64,000 nt of DNA from Pseudomonas graminis (lineage in GTDB: Bacteria > Pseudomonadota > Gammaproteobacteria > Pseudomonadales > Pseudomonadaceae): positions 1,217,001-1,281,000 of the forward strand of contig NZ_CP053746.1 of the NCBI RefSeq assembly GCF_013201545.1. The letters are read 5' to 3'. How positions within the stretch are numbered: position 1 is the first letter of the stretch; the number at the start of each line of letters is the position of its first letter. The position numbers and the translations under genes are program-made. The notes beneath the pieces are model-generated. The model had not been told where the DNA came from, did not search any database, and saw only the letters and a list, made by a program, of their open reading frames with translations. This document shows, piece after piece, positions 1 through 7,264 of this stretch.

Positions 1-340
1 GTTTGGCCGGGTTCACGCCGTCATAGCTGAAGTCAAAGCGGCCATACAGATGCGGGTGGCCTTCCTTCCATGAGGTGCGGACCAGGTCGAAGAACGTATC
101 CGGAATAGCCAGCCGAGTCAGCAGCTCTTCGCTCTCGACGACCTTCTCCACGATGTCCAAGCACATGGCATGAAGCTCTTGAGTCGGCGCCTCAATGTCG
201 CGTGTGATCTGCGCTTCGGTGAACTGGTAGTAGGCCCGCTCATCCCAGTAGCGCTCGCCGTCGATGGTGTGAAAGTTAAACCCTTCACGCTCGGCTGTCT
301 GGCGCCAGTCAGGACGTTCCTGGATGCTGATCCTTTTCAT
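1..340 (-). CDS. yjfC: Glutathionylspermidine synthase-family ATP-grasp protein (YjfC-like), 3' end outside window
   Basis: The first 113 residues are visible; the rest runs off the left edge. The translation opens MKRISIQERPDW and reaches the LYGRFDFSYDG segment typical of the N-terminal domain of the C-terminal (synthetase) half of glutathionylspermidine synthase, as in E. coli YgiC/YjfC. Family members join an amine to a peptide carboxylate using ATP; the substrate of this subgroup is not established. It is the last visible gene of a leftward operon and starts 14 bases after the DUF1190 gene ends. The ATP-grasp catalytic residues lie outside the window, so activity cannot be judged. Confidence 0.85.
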   Translation of the reverse strand, partial: MKRISIQERPDWRQTAEREGFNFHTIDGERYWDERAYYQFTEAQITRDIEAPTQELHAMCLDIVEKVVESEELLTRLAIPDTFFDLVRTSWKEGHPHLYGRFDFSYDGVNPAK

Positions 341-354
341 GGGTAACGTCCCTG

Positions 355-1080
355 TTAGCCGCCGAAGCTTGAGCCGCTGCTTTTGCCACCCCACCCGCTG
401 CGAGCGGTGGCCTGGCTGCCGAAACCGCCACGGGAAACGGAAGACGAGACCGATGAATTGCGGCCCAGGGTGCTTTTGCTGTAAGTCCCGGTCGAGCTGG
501 TTCGCGCCTGAGTGGAGTTGCCGAAGGTCTTGCCCCGCTCGATCTGGCGCGACAATGTGGACGTCTGGTAACCCCCTCGGGAGTCCCGCTCCTGGTAAAT
601 CGGCTGGGAGTAGTAACGACCGCCGCCGCCAGTGAATCCGTTGACCATGTTGCTGACGAGCATGCCCATCAGGAATCCGTTTACCCCGGAACCAAAGCCA
701 CCACCGCCGCCACCCGACTGCTCGGCCTGCGCCTTCGCTGCGTCGACCTGTGACTTGGGAAGCTCACCGGAAACTTCCAGCTGGAAGCCCCCGAGCTTGG
801 GCGTGAATTTGCCATCGGCATTCTGCTGGCAGTAATCAGGGACGAAATCTGCTTCGCAGGCTGTCTTGTCGTCGTAGGTCGGGGCTACGCGGCGGTGCTC
901 CGCCAGCGCGCTCATGTAGGCGTCCGAGCAGACATCGACCGGGACTTTCTGATCGACACAGGCTTGTACCGACGGGTAGGTCTGCTGCGCGGAAACTTCC
1001 ACAGTGTCGGACTTGCTGCACGCGCTGATCGCCAGCGGCAGGGTGCTGGCCAGGACCAGCTTGAGGGAACTACGTCTCAT
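355..1080 (-). CDS. yjfM: DUF1190 family lipoprotein (YjfM/YgiB-like)
   Basis: A 241-residue protein with a lipoprotein-type leader: basic start, hydrophobic stretch, then ISAC at about residues 18-21, so probably lipidated at Cys21 and placed in the periplasm or an outer membrane leaflet. The core has the spaced cysteines and the RVAPTYDDKTACEADF signature of DUF1190 at about residues 64-79. The rest is low-complexity Gly/Ser-rich sequence (a GGGGGG run, then Ser/Arg-rich tail), as in YgiB. It sits between the DUF350 protein and the ATP-grasp protein in one operon. Its molecular function is unknown; a DUF1190-ATP-grasp pairing is known from E. coli ygiBC and yjfMC. Confidence 0.85.
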   Translation of the reverse strand: MRRSSLKLVLASTLPLAISACSKSDTVEVSAQQTYPSVQACVDQKVPVDVCSDAYMSALAEHRRVAPTYDDKTACEADFVPDYCQQNADGKFTPKLGGFQLEVSGELPKSQVDAAKAQAEQSGGGGGGFGSGVNGFLMGMLVSNMVNGFTGGGGRYYSQPIYQERDSRGGYQTSTLSRQIERGKTFGNSTQARTSSTGTYSKSTLGRNSSVSSSVSRGGFGSQATARSGWGGKSSGSSFGG

Positions 1081-1106
1081 CGATAACTCCTTTCGATAAC
1101 AGGCGA

Positions 1107-1532
1107 TCAGGTCGACGGCGTCATGCAGGCCGAGTTGAGAAAACCGACACTGATCGAGACGCTGGCGGCATAGATCGCCGCAGCAAGCTCGCCTCGGGTG
1201 ATGCGTGCGGAAAGATCCTTGAGGACCATGCTGGTCGCGGTAAACGCCAGCAACTGTACGACTGCCGCAATGACTGCCCAGATCACCACATCCAGTACGC
1301 TGATGCTGTAGGTGATGACGTTGCTGGCAGGCAGGGCGAAACCGATGAGCGCACCGCCCAGGGCGACAGCCGCAGCTACATTGCCCTCACGAATCTGGGC
1401 GAACTCCTTGTGCGGCGTCAGACGTGTGTAGGCCATCTGAAACAATGCGAACAACCCGCCGGCCACAATGATGTAGACCACAAAACTCAGCAACGACTGG
1501 AAGCTGACGGACATACGAAGCGCTTCAAGCAT
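1107..1532 (-). CDS. yjfL: DUF350 membrane protein (YjfL-like)
   Basis: A 141-residue, very hydrophobic protein with about four transmembrane segments (roughly residues 10-32, 50-72, 76-100 and 115-135). The pattern, with a conserved EGNVAAAVALGGALIGFA stretch at about residues 49-66, is that of DUF350 inner membrane proteins such as E. coli YjfL. It begins 12 bases after the DUF2491 gene and precedes the DUF1190 lipoprotein, the same neighbours as in the E. coli yjf operon. A second possible start is Met7. Function is unknown; it may anchor or channel for the ATP-grasp/lipoprotein partners, which is inference from context. Confidence 0.85.
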   Translation of the reverse strand: MLEALRMSVSFQSLLSFVVYIIVAGGLFALFQMAYTRLTPHKEFAQIREGNVAAAVALGGALIGFALPASNVITYSISVLDVVIWAVIAAVVQLLAFTATSMVLKDLSARITRGELAAAIYAASVSISVGFLNSACMTPST

Positions 1533-1544
1533 TTTTACTTCCTT

Positions 1545-2213
1545 TTAAATGACGGTGAAATCAGTGGACTGCAGGGTCACGCCGACCGACGTGGTGAAGG
1601 AGACAACGCCCTCCTCGTCTTCCTCGACAGACAGCAACAAAAATTCGCGTCGGTCCACCAGGCCCGTGTCCCGCGCGTACAACATGCTCAGGTGTTTGAT
1701 GCGGTACGCACCGTCAGGGCTGACGACCTGCTCGTCCATGGGCGTGAGCTCGGTCTGGCCTTCTTCCGTGCCCCACTGACGCCCGTACTCCCAGCCGTCA
1801 TGTTCGAACACCGGCAGACCGACGCTGGACTCAGGCCCCACGAGGCGCTTGAGCTCCGCCTCGCTGTTGATCGTGACGACGCTGCTGTAGCCGAACAGGA
1901 TGATGTCCTGGACGTCTTCAGCGGCAGGCCCGTTCATCATGACTTGCAGCCAGTAATCTTCGTCCTCGAAGTAGAAGCGCACCAGACGAACCGATTGCCC
2001 CAGATCGACCTGCCCCACTGACCAGACCACTTCTTCGTCAGGAACCACCAGTTCCGAATGGCCGTCGAGCATCAGCTTGAGCGAGTCATCGAGGTCCAGC
2101 ATACGACCGGTAGCGAGCCCGAGCGGATTAGCCAGGGCCGCATTGGCGGAGGGGTTGGAGCCGGCCGGTGGAATGGGCGACTCCAGGCCTAACGCGCGTT
2201 TGATCCAGCTCAT
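1545..2213 (-). CDS. yjfK: DUF2491 family protein (YjfK-like)
   Basis: A 222-residue soluble acidic protein starting MSWIKRALGLESP, which matches YjfK/DUF2491 proteins that open with a short amphipathic helix. No signal peptide or membrane segment is seen, so it is probably cytoplasmic or peripherally membrane-associated through that helix. It lies between the rhomboid gene (50 bases upstream) and DUF350 (12 bases downstream). No catalytic motif could be recognised. Its consistent linkage to PspA-like and DUF350 proteins suggests a role in an envelope-stress assembly; this is inference. Confidence 0.8.
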   Translation of the reverse strand: MSWIKRALGLESPIPPAGSNPSANAALANPLGLATGRMLDLDDSLKLMLDGHSELVVPDEEVVWSVGQVDLGQSVRLVRFYFEDEDYWLQVMMNGPAAEDVQDIILFGYSSVVTINSEAELKRLVGPESSVGLPVFEHDGWEYGRQWGTEEGQTELTPMDEQVVSPDGAYRIKHLSMLYARDTGLVDRREFLLLSVEEDEEGVVSFTTSVGVTLQSTDFTVI

Positions 2214-2262
2214 GTCTCATCTCCTTGAATTCGCGCCGAGGCGATGTAAAAAGTTGTGCCAC

Positions 2263-2826
2263 TCACTGCGCCGGACCTCGCTCGACAAGCCGCCGTGAGT
2301 GCATTAACCAGGCCGTCACAATACCGGCAAGCGCGCCACACAGGTGTGACTCAATCGATACACCCGGGACCGGAATGAAGCCAAAAATCAATCCGCTGTA
2401 GCCCAGCAGGGTCACCAGTGCAATCGCGAAACTTGCCAGACTGCGCTGATACCACGCCCGGGCCAGCAGATACGCCCACAAGCCGAAGATCAGACCGCTG
2501 GCGCCCACATGGATGACCGGACGACCGACCACCCAGACCATCAGCCCGCCGAGCACAACGATGAGCAGCACCACGCGTACGTATCGCTGAAGCCCCTCGG
2601 TTGCGACCAGCCAGCTCAGCACCACAAAAGGCAGAAGATTGCTCAGCAGGTGACGGACCGATCCATGCAAAAACGGGGAGAAAACGATGCCTTGCAGGCC
2701 GGACGATGTTCTGGGTACCAGGCCATGGGACAGCAGGCTATTGGCGGTCAGGGAGTTAACCATCTGCACAACGATCATCACAGCGGCAAGGCAGAGTATC
2801 GTTCGTAGTCCATTTCCGATATTCAT
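2263..2826 (-). CDS. Rhomboid family intramembrane serine protease
   Basis: A 187-residue polytopic membrane protein. The rhomboid catalytic dyad is visible: Ser110 in GASGLIFG and His161 in the last helix (ESHLCGALAG). The HGSVRHLLSN segment at about 54-63 matches the HxxxxHxxxN oxyanion motif of TM2. About six helices are predicted, which is the minimal rhomboid length. Rhomboids cut single-pass membrane substrates within the bilayer. It is inserted between the PspA-like and DUF2491 genes, a place that E. coli yjfIJKLMC leaves empty, and has a transcription terminator just upstream, so it may be driven by read-through or its own promoter. Confidence 0.88.
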   Translation of the reverse strand: MNIGNGLRTILCLAAVMIVVQMVNSLTANSLLSHGLVPRTSSGLQGIVFSPFLHGSVRHLLSNLLPFVVLSWLVATEGLQRYVRVVLLIVVLGGLMVWVVGRPVIHVGASGLIFGLWAYLLARAWYQRSLASFAIALVTLLGYSGLIFGFIPVPGVSIESHLCGALAGIVTAWLMHSRRLVERGPAQ

Positions 2827-2865
2827 CTGTACACCGCTGGAGCCTAAAAAACTGAAACCGAAAAA

Positions 2866-2889
2866 AGGCAGCCGGAAATCCGGCTGCCT
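2866..2889 (-). terminator. Rho-independent terminator after the PspA-like gene
   Basis: A perfect 10-base stem AGGCAGCCGG / CCGGCTGCCT with a 4-base loop. On the minus strand it is followed by a run of T, so it stops leftward transcription coming from the PspA-like gene. It lies between that gene and the rhomboid gene, splitting the cluster into yjfI-pspA and the five downstream genes, or allowing graded read-through. Confidence 0.8.
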
Positions 2890-2901
2890 CTGTTGAACGG
2901 C

Positions 2902-3609
2902 TTATTGCCCAGCGTTACCGCTCTGGCTTTGTGCTTTCAAACGGGCGAGAACGTCAGCTGCGCCGCCGGTTTTCGAGCCAATCCCGGCATCCTGAAGACG
3001 ACGCTCCAGATCGCCGCCGTTGGCAGCCTCGGTCAGCTCATCGGCCGCTTCAAGCCTGGCGTCCTGTTCATCCTGACGCTGCTTGATACGAGCCAGCGAA
3101 CCCACTGCGGTTTCGAGTCGGCCATTGGCGCCGCCCGTTGCAGCAGCGGCGTTGATCTGCGCCTTTTGCACGCTGTCACGGGCTTTGGCCATATCGGTCT
3201 GCTGACGCAGGCCTTTGATCTGGCTTTCGGCCTTGATGACCTGTGCGGTCAGTTTCGCCACATGGACGCCGAACTGATCGGCCGCGAGTTTTTCTTGATC
3301 GCGCAGAGCCGTCAGCTCGGCCACTTTCTCGGCACATTCGAGGGCGAGGGCTTCTTCGCCTTTATTCATCGCGGCGAGCGCTTTCTGCTCCCAGTTGGCG
3401 ATGTTCTTGTCGTGCTCTTCGACGCGCTGCAGCGAGAGCTTGTGCTTGGCTTTGATCTGGATCAGCTGGTTGCGCGCCGCGAGCATGGAGGCATCGGCGT
3501 CACGGATTTCCTGATCGAGGATTCGCAGTGCCTGAGCATCGACGATGGCTTCACCCACCTCGGAAGCCCCACCACGCAGCGCTGTGACCATTTTTTTCCA
3601 AAGGCTCAT
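2902..3609 (-). CDS. PspA/IM30 (ESCRT-III-like) family protein, YjfJ-like
   Basis: A 235-residue protein, almost wholly helical and charged, with long coiled-coil segments (about residues 25-150) and the MSLWKKMVTALRGG amphipathic N-terminal helix used by PspA/IM30 proteins to bind stressed membranes. The region AESQIKGLRQQTDMAKARDSVQKAQIN is typical of the family. The C-terminus ends in a flexible Gln/Ser tail. It is the PspA paralogue of the yjf cluster (YjfJ type) rather than the pspABC one; no pspF, pspB or pspC is nearby. It starts 15 bases after the DUF2170 gene ends, so the two are co-transcribed. Confidence 0.88.
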   Translation of the reverse strand: MSLWKKMVTALRGGASEVGEAIVDAQALRILDQEIRDADASMLAARNQLIQIKAKHKLSLQRVEEHDKNIANWEQKALAAMNKGEEALALECAEKVAELTALRDQEKLAADQFGVHVAKLTAQVIKAESQIKGLRQQTDMAKARDSVQKAQINAAAATGGANGRLETAVGSLARIKQRQDEQDARLEAADELTEAANGGDLERRLQDAGIGSKTGGAADVLARLKAQSQSGNAGQ

Positions 3610-3624
3610 TGATGTGTCTCCCGA

Positions 3625-4245
3625 TTACTGTGAATCAACTGTTAGAAGGTCTTCGTAGGCATCAGCCGCACGAATCACGTTGTCTGCCAGCGTGAGGACT
3701 TCGTGGACGATGACCGTCAGCGAAGAGGCCGCGCTAAGAGCGCCGAACATGCTGTAGACGGTTTCGCCATTTGGCATGGTCTCGATGCCGATCGACGACA
3801 GTGGGAAGAGGTCCCGACTGCGCAGCACCGTCTCGTTGAAAGACTGTGGGTCTTTGACCTGAGAGGCGTAGACCAGGACGGAATCAACCAGGATCTGGTC
3901 GCCCGCGATGGCGATGATGATGGGCAAGCCACCGAACTGGTTCATCACCAGGCTCAGACTCGGCTCAGCGCCTTGAATGAGGGTCAGCTTGATGTCGTTA
4001 TTCTTGACCACGTCCAGCTCGGCGAACGCCGAGTGAAGGGTGTCGATCGTCCAATTGGTATTCTCAGTCATGAATCCCTCCAGTTTGATCCGGTTACCCA
4101 GGTAGGGCTGGCGTAGCACCTTTTCGATATCTCTCAATACCTCCGCGTTTTCCGGAAGTACGTACAGCTCTCGTTTCACGTACCCGGCAGCCGTCAGCCG
4201 AGCGCGCATTTCGCGCATGTAGTCGGTTGAAGTTTTCCGAGCCAT
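3625..4245 (-). CDS. yjfI: DUF2170 family protein (YjfI-like), first gene of the cluster
   Basis: A 206-residue protein. The N-terminal 40 residues (MARKTSTDYMREMRARLTAAGYVKRELYVLPENA) resemble a short DNA-binding or ribbon-helix-helix-like segment, and the remainder matches the DUF2170/YjfI family. A Shine-Dalgarno AGGAAAGAC precedes the start at 4245. It is the promoter-proximal gene of the leftward cluster. Palindrome TCACATGTGA lies only 19-28 bases upstream of its start codon. The basic N-terminus next to a palindromic control region makes autoregulation possible, which is inference. Confidence 0.8.
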   Translation of the reverse strand: MARKTSTDYMREMRARLTAAGYVKRELYVLPENAEVLRDIEKVLRQPYLGNRIKLEGFMTENTNWTIDTLHSAFAELDVVKNNDIKLTLIQGAEPSLSLVMNQFGGLPIIIAIAGDQILVDSVLVYASQVKDPQSFNETVLRSRDLFPLSSIGIETMPNGETVYSMFGALSAASSLTVIVHEVLTLADNVIRAADAYEDLLTVDSQ

Positions 4246-4263
4246 TGAAGTCTTTCCTGAACA

Positions 4264-4273
4264 TCACATGTGA
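4264..4273. promoter_or_regulatory. Palindrome TCACATGTGA, copy 1 (yjf operator candidate)
   Basis: A perfect 10-base palindrome between the divergent yjfI and FUSC genes. An identical copy lies at 4316-4325. The centres are 52 bases apart, close to five helical turns, so both face the same side of the helix. This copy is inside the likely yjfI leader. Confidence 0.6.
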
Positions 4274-4315
4274 TAGCAACGCACCCTACGCGCAAGTATT
4301 GATATACGCAACATC

Positions 4316-4325
4316 TCACATGTGA
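4316..4325. promoter_or_regulatory. Palindrome TCACATGTGA, copy 2 (yjf/FUSC operator candidate)
   Basis: The second exact copy of the palindrome at 4264-4273. It sits where a yjfI promoter or the FUSC gene promoter would be expected. The regulator is unknown; the half-site order TCACA-TGTGA is the reverse of a CRP/Vfr site and lacks its spacer, so Vfr is unlikely. Confidence 0.6.
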
Positions 4326-4416
4326 TGATTTTGTGAATGAACCACGCACGAGGGTGGTGACGCGCCGCATTTGCCGGGCTTCGGATATATTCATCATCCC
4401 CATGGTCTGTAACCCC

Positions 4417-5463
4417 ATGAACACAGCCTCGCTTCCCTCTTGGCTTCGCCGCGTGCTGCGTCCGCTTCTGGACCCCTACCGCCGCTATCGCCATGCCCGC
4501 TACATCCACGCCGGCCGAATCGTGGTCGGACTGGTGGTGTCGATACTGCTGACGACCGGTTTTCATCTGCCCCACGGGGAGTGGGCATCGGTGACGATGC
4601 TGATCGTGATTGGCGGGTTGCAGCACCACGGCAATATCGGCAAGAAGTCGGTGGAGCGCGCTTACGGGACTTTGATAGGCGCGGCACTGGGCCTGGCAGT
4701 CGTGGCGCAGGAAAGCTACTTGGGCATGCCATTGCTGACGTACGTGGTCATGTCGCTGATCTGCGGTTTCTTTGCGTATCACGCCATTGGCAAGGGTGGT
4801 TACACGGCGCTGTTGTCGGCCATCACCCTGTTTATCGTGGCGGGCCACGGTGATAACCCGATCACGGACGGGTTGTGGCGGACGGTGGACATCTTGATCG
4901 GCATCGCCCTCGCTCTGGCGTTTTCTTTCGCGCTGCCGTTGTATGCCGTGTATTCGTGGCGCTACAACCTGGCCAGTGGCCTGCGGGACTGTGCGCTGGC
5001 TTACGACCGCATCGCCAGCGGGCAGTCGATCACCGCAGACGAGCACGTGAAGTTGACTGCGCGAATGGGCGCGACGCTGTTGCAGTTGCGCTCGCTGATG
5101 CCGTCGGTGTCCAAGGAAGTAAAGATATCGATCGTTGAACTGGACGCCATTCAGCGCCACTACCGCATGTGCCTGAGCATCCTCGAGATTCTTTCGAACC
5201 TGCGTCCGGCAGACACTGGCAGTACAGGGGTGACGGCGGAGCAACGGCGAATCCGTCGCATGCTGATCGGTATGGCCCGCGCGCTGCAGACCGGTGCAAC
5301 TGAGCGTTTGCAGCGGCCAACCGAGAGCTTGACCGTCGGGCCTGACGTTCCGACCGCGTCGACCGAGGTGCTGGGCTATCAGTTGATGACCCGCCAGTTC
5401 ACGCAAAATCTCGAAAGCCTGCAGCAGCGTCTGTCGAAAACAGCGCCGGCGTGGAAGATCTGA
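4417..5463 (+). CDS. FUSC family inner membrane protein
   Basis: About 348 residues from the chosen start (MNTASLPSWLRRVLRPL). Six hydrophobic segments lie in residues 35-175, with the HGEWASVTMLIVIGG motif characteristic of FUSC (fusaric acid resistance / aromatic carboxylic acid efflux-like) proteins, followed by a soluble helical C-terminal half. The half-length form, about 350 residues, is common in Pseudomonas; full AaeB-type pumps are about 650. An in-frame upstream extension to 4333 exists but would cover the operator region and has poor family fit. It diverges from yjfI across twin palindromes, so the two may be co-regulated. Substrate is unknown. Confidence 0.85.
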   Translation: MNTASLPSWLRRVLRPLLDPYRRYRHARYIHAGRIVVGLVVSILLTTGFHLPHGEWASVTMLIVIGGLQHHGNIGKKSVERAYGTLIGAALGLAVVAQESYLGMPLLTYVVMSLICGFFAYHAIGKGGYTALLSAITLFIVAGHGDNPITDGLWRTVDILIGIALALAFSFALPLYAVYSWRYNLASGLRDCALAYDRIASGQSITADEHVKLTARMGATLLQLRSLMPSVSKEVKISIVELDAIQRHYRMCLSILEILSNLRPADTGSTGVTAEQRRIRRMLIGMARALQTGATERLQRPTESLTVGPDVPTASTEVLGYQLMTRQFTQNLESLQQRLSKTAPAWKI

Positions 5464-5499
5464 ACCACGCCAGCGCTCTAATCAAAAACCGGCGGAGGA

Positions 5500-6411
5500 T
5501 CAATAAACCGCCGGAACGACCATCTCACGCGGTACCGGCGCACGCAGGTAATTGGCGTTGTACTCGCGCTCCGGCAACACCACCTGTGGTGTCTCGGTGT
5601 CGCCGCGCGGGATCTGCTCCAGCAGGTGATGAATGCAATTCAAGCGCGCGCGTTTCTTGTCGTCGGCCTCGACGATCCACCACGGCGCGACGTCGGTGTG
5701 GGAACGGGTGAGCATTTCTTCTTTCGCGTTGGTGTAGTCCTCCCAGCGACGGCGGGACTCAAGGTCCATCGGCGACAGCTTCCACTGTTTCAGCGGGTCA
5801 TGGATGCGCATCAGAAAGCGCCGGTATTGCTCGTCGTCGGTGATGGAGAACCAGTACTTGATCAGGATGATGCCCGAGCGAACCAGCATTTTTTCGAACT
5901 CTGGGACGGTGCGGAAAAACTCTTCGTACTCCTCGTCATCACAGAAGCCCATGACCCGCTCGACCCCGGCCCGGTTGTACCAGCTGCGGTCGAACAGCAC
6001 CATTTCGCCGGCGGCGGGCAGGTGCGCGACATAGCGCTGGAAGTACCACTGCGTGCGCTCGCGTTCACTCGGCGCGGTCAGTGCAGCCACACGGCACACC
6101 CGCGGATTGAGCCGCTGAGTGATGCGCTTGATCGCACCGCCCTTACCTGCCGCATCCCGGCCTTCGAACAGCACGACTACCTTGAGCTTTTGGCTCACCA
6201 CCCAGTCCTGCAGTTTCACCAGTTCGCCTTGCAGGCGCAGCAGCTCGCGGAAGTACAGGCGGCGATCAATCCCTTTGGGTACCTCCTCGCCCAGATCGGC
6301 CAGCAAGCCATCCAGGCGCGCGTCGTCGTACTCCATTTCCAGTTCTTCGTCGAAGCTGTCGAGGATATCGGCCTGGATGTAGCGGGCGGTTTCAGACAAA
6401 TCCAGAGTCAT
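5500..6411 (-). CDS. ppk2: Polyphosphate kinase 2 (PPK2)
   Basis: A 303-residue cytoplasmic kinase that transfers phosphate between polyphosphate and nucleotides. Walker A GRDAAGKGG is at residues 84-92 and Walker B FDRSWYNR at about 140-147, with the lid region PSERERTQWYFQRY between them. The single-domain length and the long N-terminal helical extension fit the class I PPK2 group, which mostly makes NTP from NDP. It is convergent with the FUSC gene, 36 bases apart, and is transcribed as a single gene. Which nucleotide is preferred cannot be read from sequence. Confidence 0.93.
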   Translation of the reverse strand: MTLDLSETARYIQADILDSFDEELEMEYDDARLDGLLADLGEEVPKGIDRRLYFRELLRLQGELVKLQDWVVSQKLKVVVLFEGRDAAGKGGAIKRITQRLNPRVCRVAALTAPSERERTQWYFQRYVAHLPAAGEMVLFDRSWYNRAGVERVMGFCDDEEYEEFFRTVPEFEKMLVRSGIILIKYWFSITDDEQYRRFLMRIHDPLKQWKLSPMDLESRRRWEDYTNAKEEMLTRSHTDVAPWWIVEADDKKRARLNCIHHLLEQIPRGDTETPQVVLPEREYNANYLRAPVPREMVVPAVY

Positions 6412-6659
6412 GACGAGGCTCCCGGCGTGGATTCAAAGGGGTAGGGAGGGAATTTAGGCACGCCAGGGGTGACAGAAGAATGACAAAAGCCTTACAGCGC
6501 AGAAAAGTCCTACATGACCGACGCAGGTTTTCTGGCGCCCATCCCTGCTGGATGAGCGACGTAGAATGCCTGATCTTTCGCGTCGCCTTGCCATTCGAAT
6601 ATCACCCCAACCCCCACGGAATCTCCTAACATGCCCCGCTTGCCGAAGGAGATACACCC

Positions 6660-7121
6660 TTGCCTGACACCCGCCCCCCAGCAATCGATGACATCGACCG
6701 CAAACTGATCGCCGCGCTGCAAATCAATGCCCGGGAACCGGTCGCTAATCTGGCTCGGCAATTGGGCATTGCGCGCACCACCGTGACCTCGCGACTGGCG
6801 CGCCTGGAAAAAGCCAAGGTCATCACCGGCTATGGCGTGCGTCTGGGTCAGCGGCTGGTGGATGGCGGGCTGCAGGCCTATGTCGGGATCACCGTGCAGC
6901 CCCGCTCGGGCAAGGAAGTGCTGCGGCGGCTGAGTGCGCTGGCGCAGGTGCAACAGTTGTGTGCCGTGAGCGGCGAATTCGATTACGTGGCGTGGCTGCG
7001 CACGGATTCGCCGGAGCAGCTGGATCAGATGCTTGATCTGATCGGCAGTGTCGATGGCGTCGAGAAAACCACCACGTCCATCATTCTGAGCAGCAAGATA
7101 GACCGAGGGCAGCCGTCCTGA
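6660..7121 (+). CDS. Lrp/AsnC family transcriptional regulator (TTG start)
   Basis: A 153-residue regulator with an N-terminal helix-turn-helix (DDIDRKLIAALQINAREPVANLARQLGIARTTV region, residues 8-45) and a C-terminal RAM/Lrp ligand-binding domain. The start is TTG at 6660, chosen because AAGGAG lies at 6646-6651 with 8-base spacing and the translation begins PDTRPPAIDD as in homologues; the ATG at 6631 is in another frame. It lies 143 bases upstream of davB in the same direction, so it probably controls lysine degradation in response to lysine or a related amino acid; that role is inferred. Confidence 0.9.
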   Translation: MPDTRPPAIDDIDRKLIAALQINAREPVANLARQLGIARTTVTSRLARLEKAKVITGYGVRLGQRLVDGGLQAYVGITVQPRSGKEVLRRLSALAQVQQLCAVSGEFDYVAWLRTDSPEQLDQMLDLIGSVDGVEKTTTSIILSSKIDRGQPS

Positions 7122-7141
7122 ACTGACCGCTTCTGACAATA

Positions 7142-7159
7142 TGACGAAGCGCTTCGTCA
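7142..7159. promoter_or_regulatory. 18-base perfect palindrome TGACGAAGCGCTTCGTCA upstream of davB
   Basis: Lies in the 143-base gap between the Lrp-type regulator and davB. There is no T-run after it on either strand, so an operator for the adjacent regulator is more likely than a terminator. Centre is about 114 bases upstream of the davB start. Confidence 0.55.
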
Positions 7160-7264
7160 CTTTGCCGGTATTCTCGACACATCGACAACACTCTGCGTCT
7201 TAATAACGTCCCAACTGTTATCTAGACTTGTCCACTTTCGCGCCGCAGTCGAACAAGGTCAGTC

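Noticed and set aside
4263..4326. Vfr/CRP sites at the TCACATGTGA palindromes
   Set aside because: CRP-type sites have TGTGA-N6-TCACA; here the half-site order is reversed and there is no spacer.
7142..7159. Terminator for the Lrp-type gene at the palindrome
   Set aside because: A loop-less perfect palindrome without T-run is a poor terminator; kept as an operator candidate.
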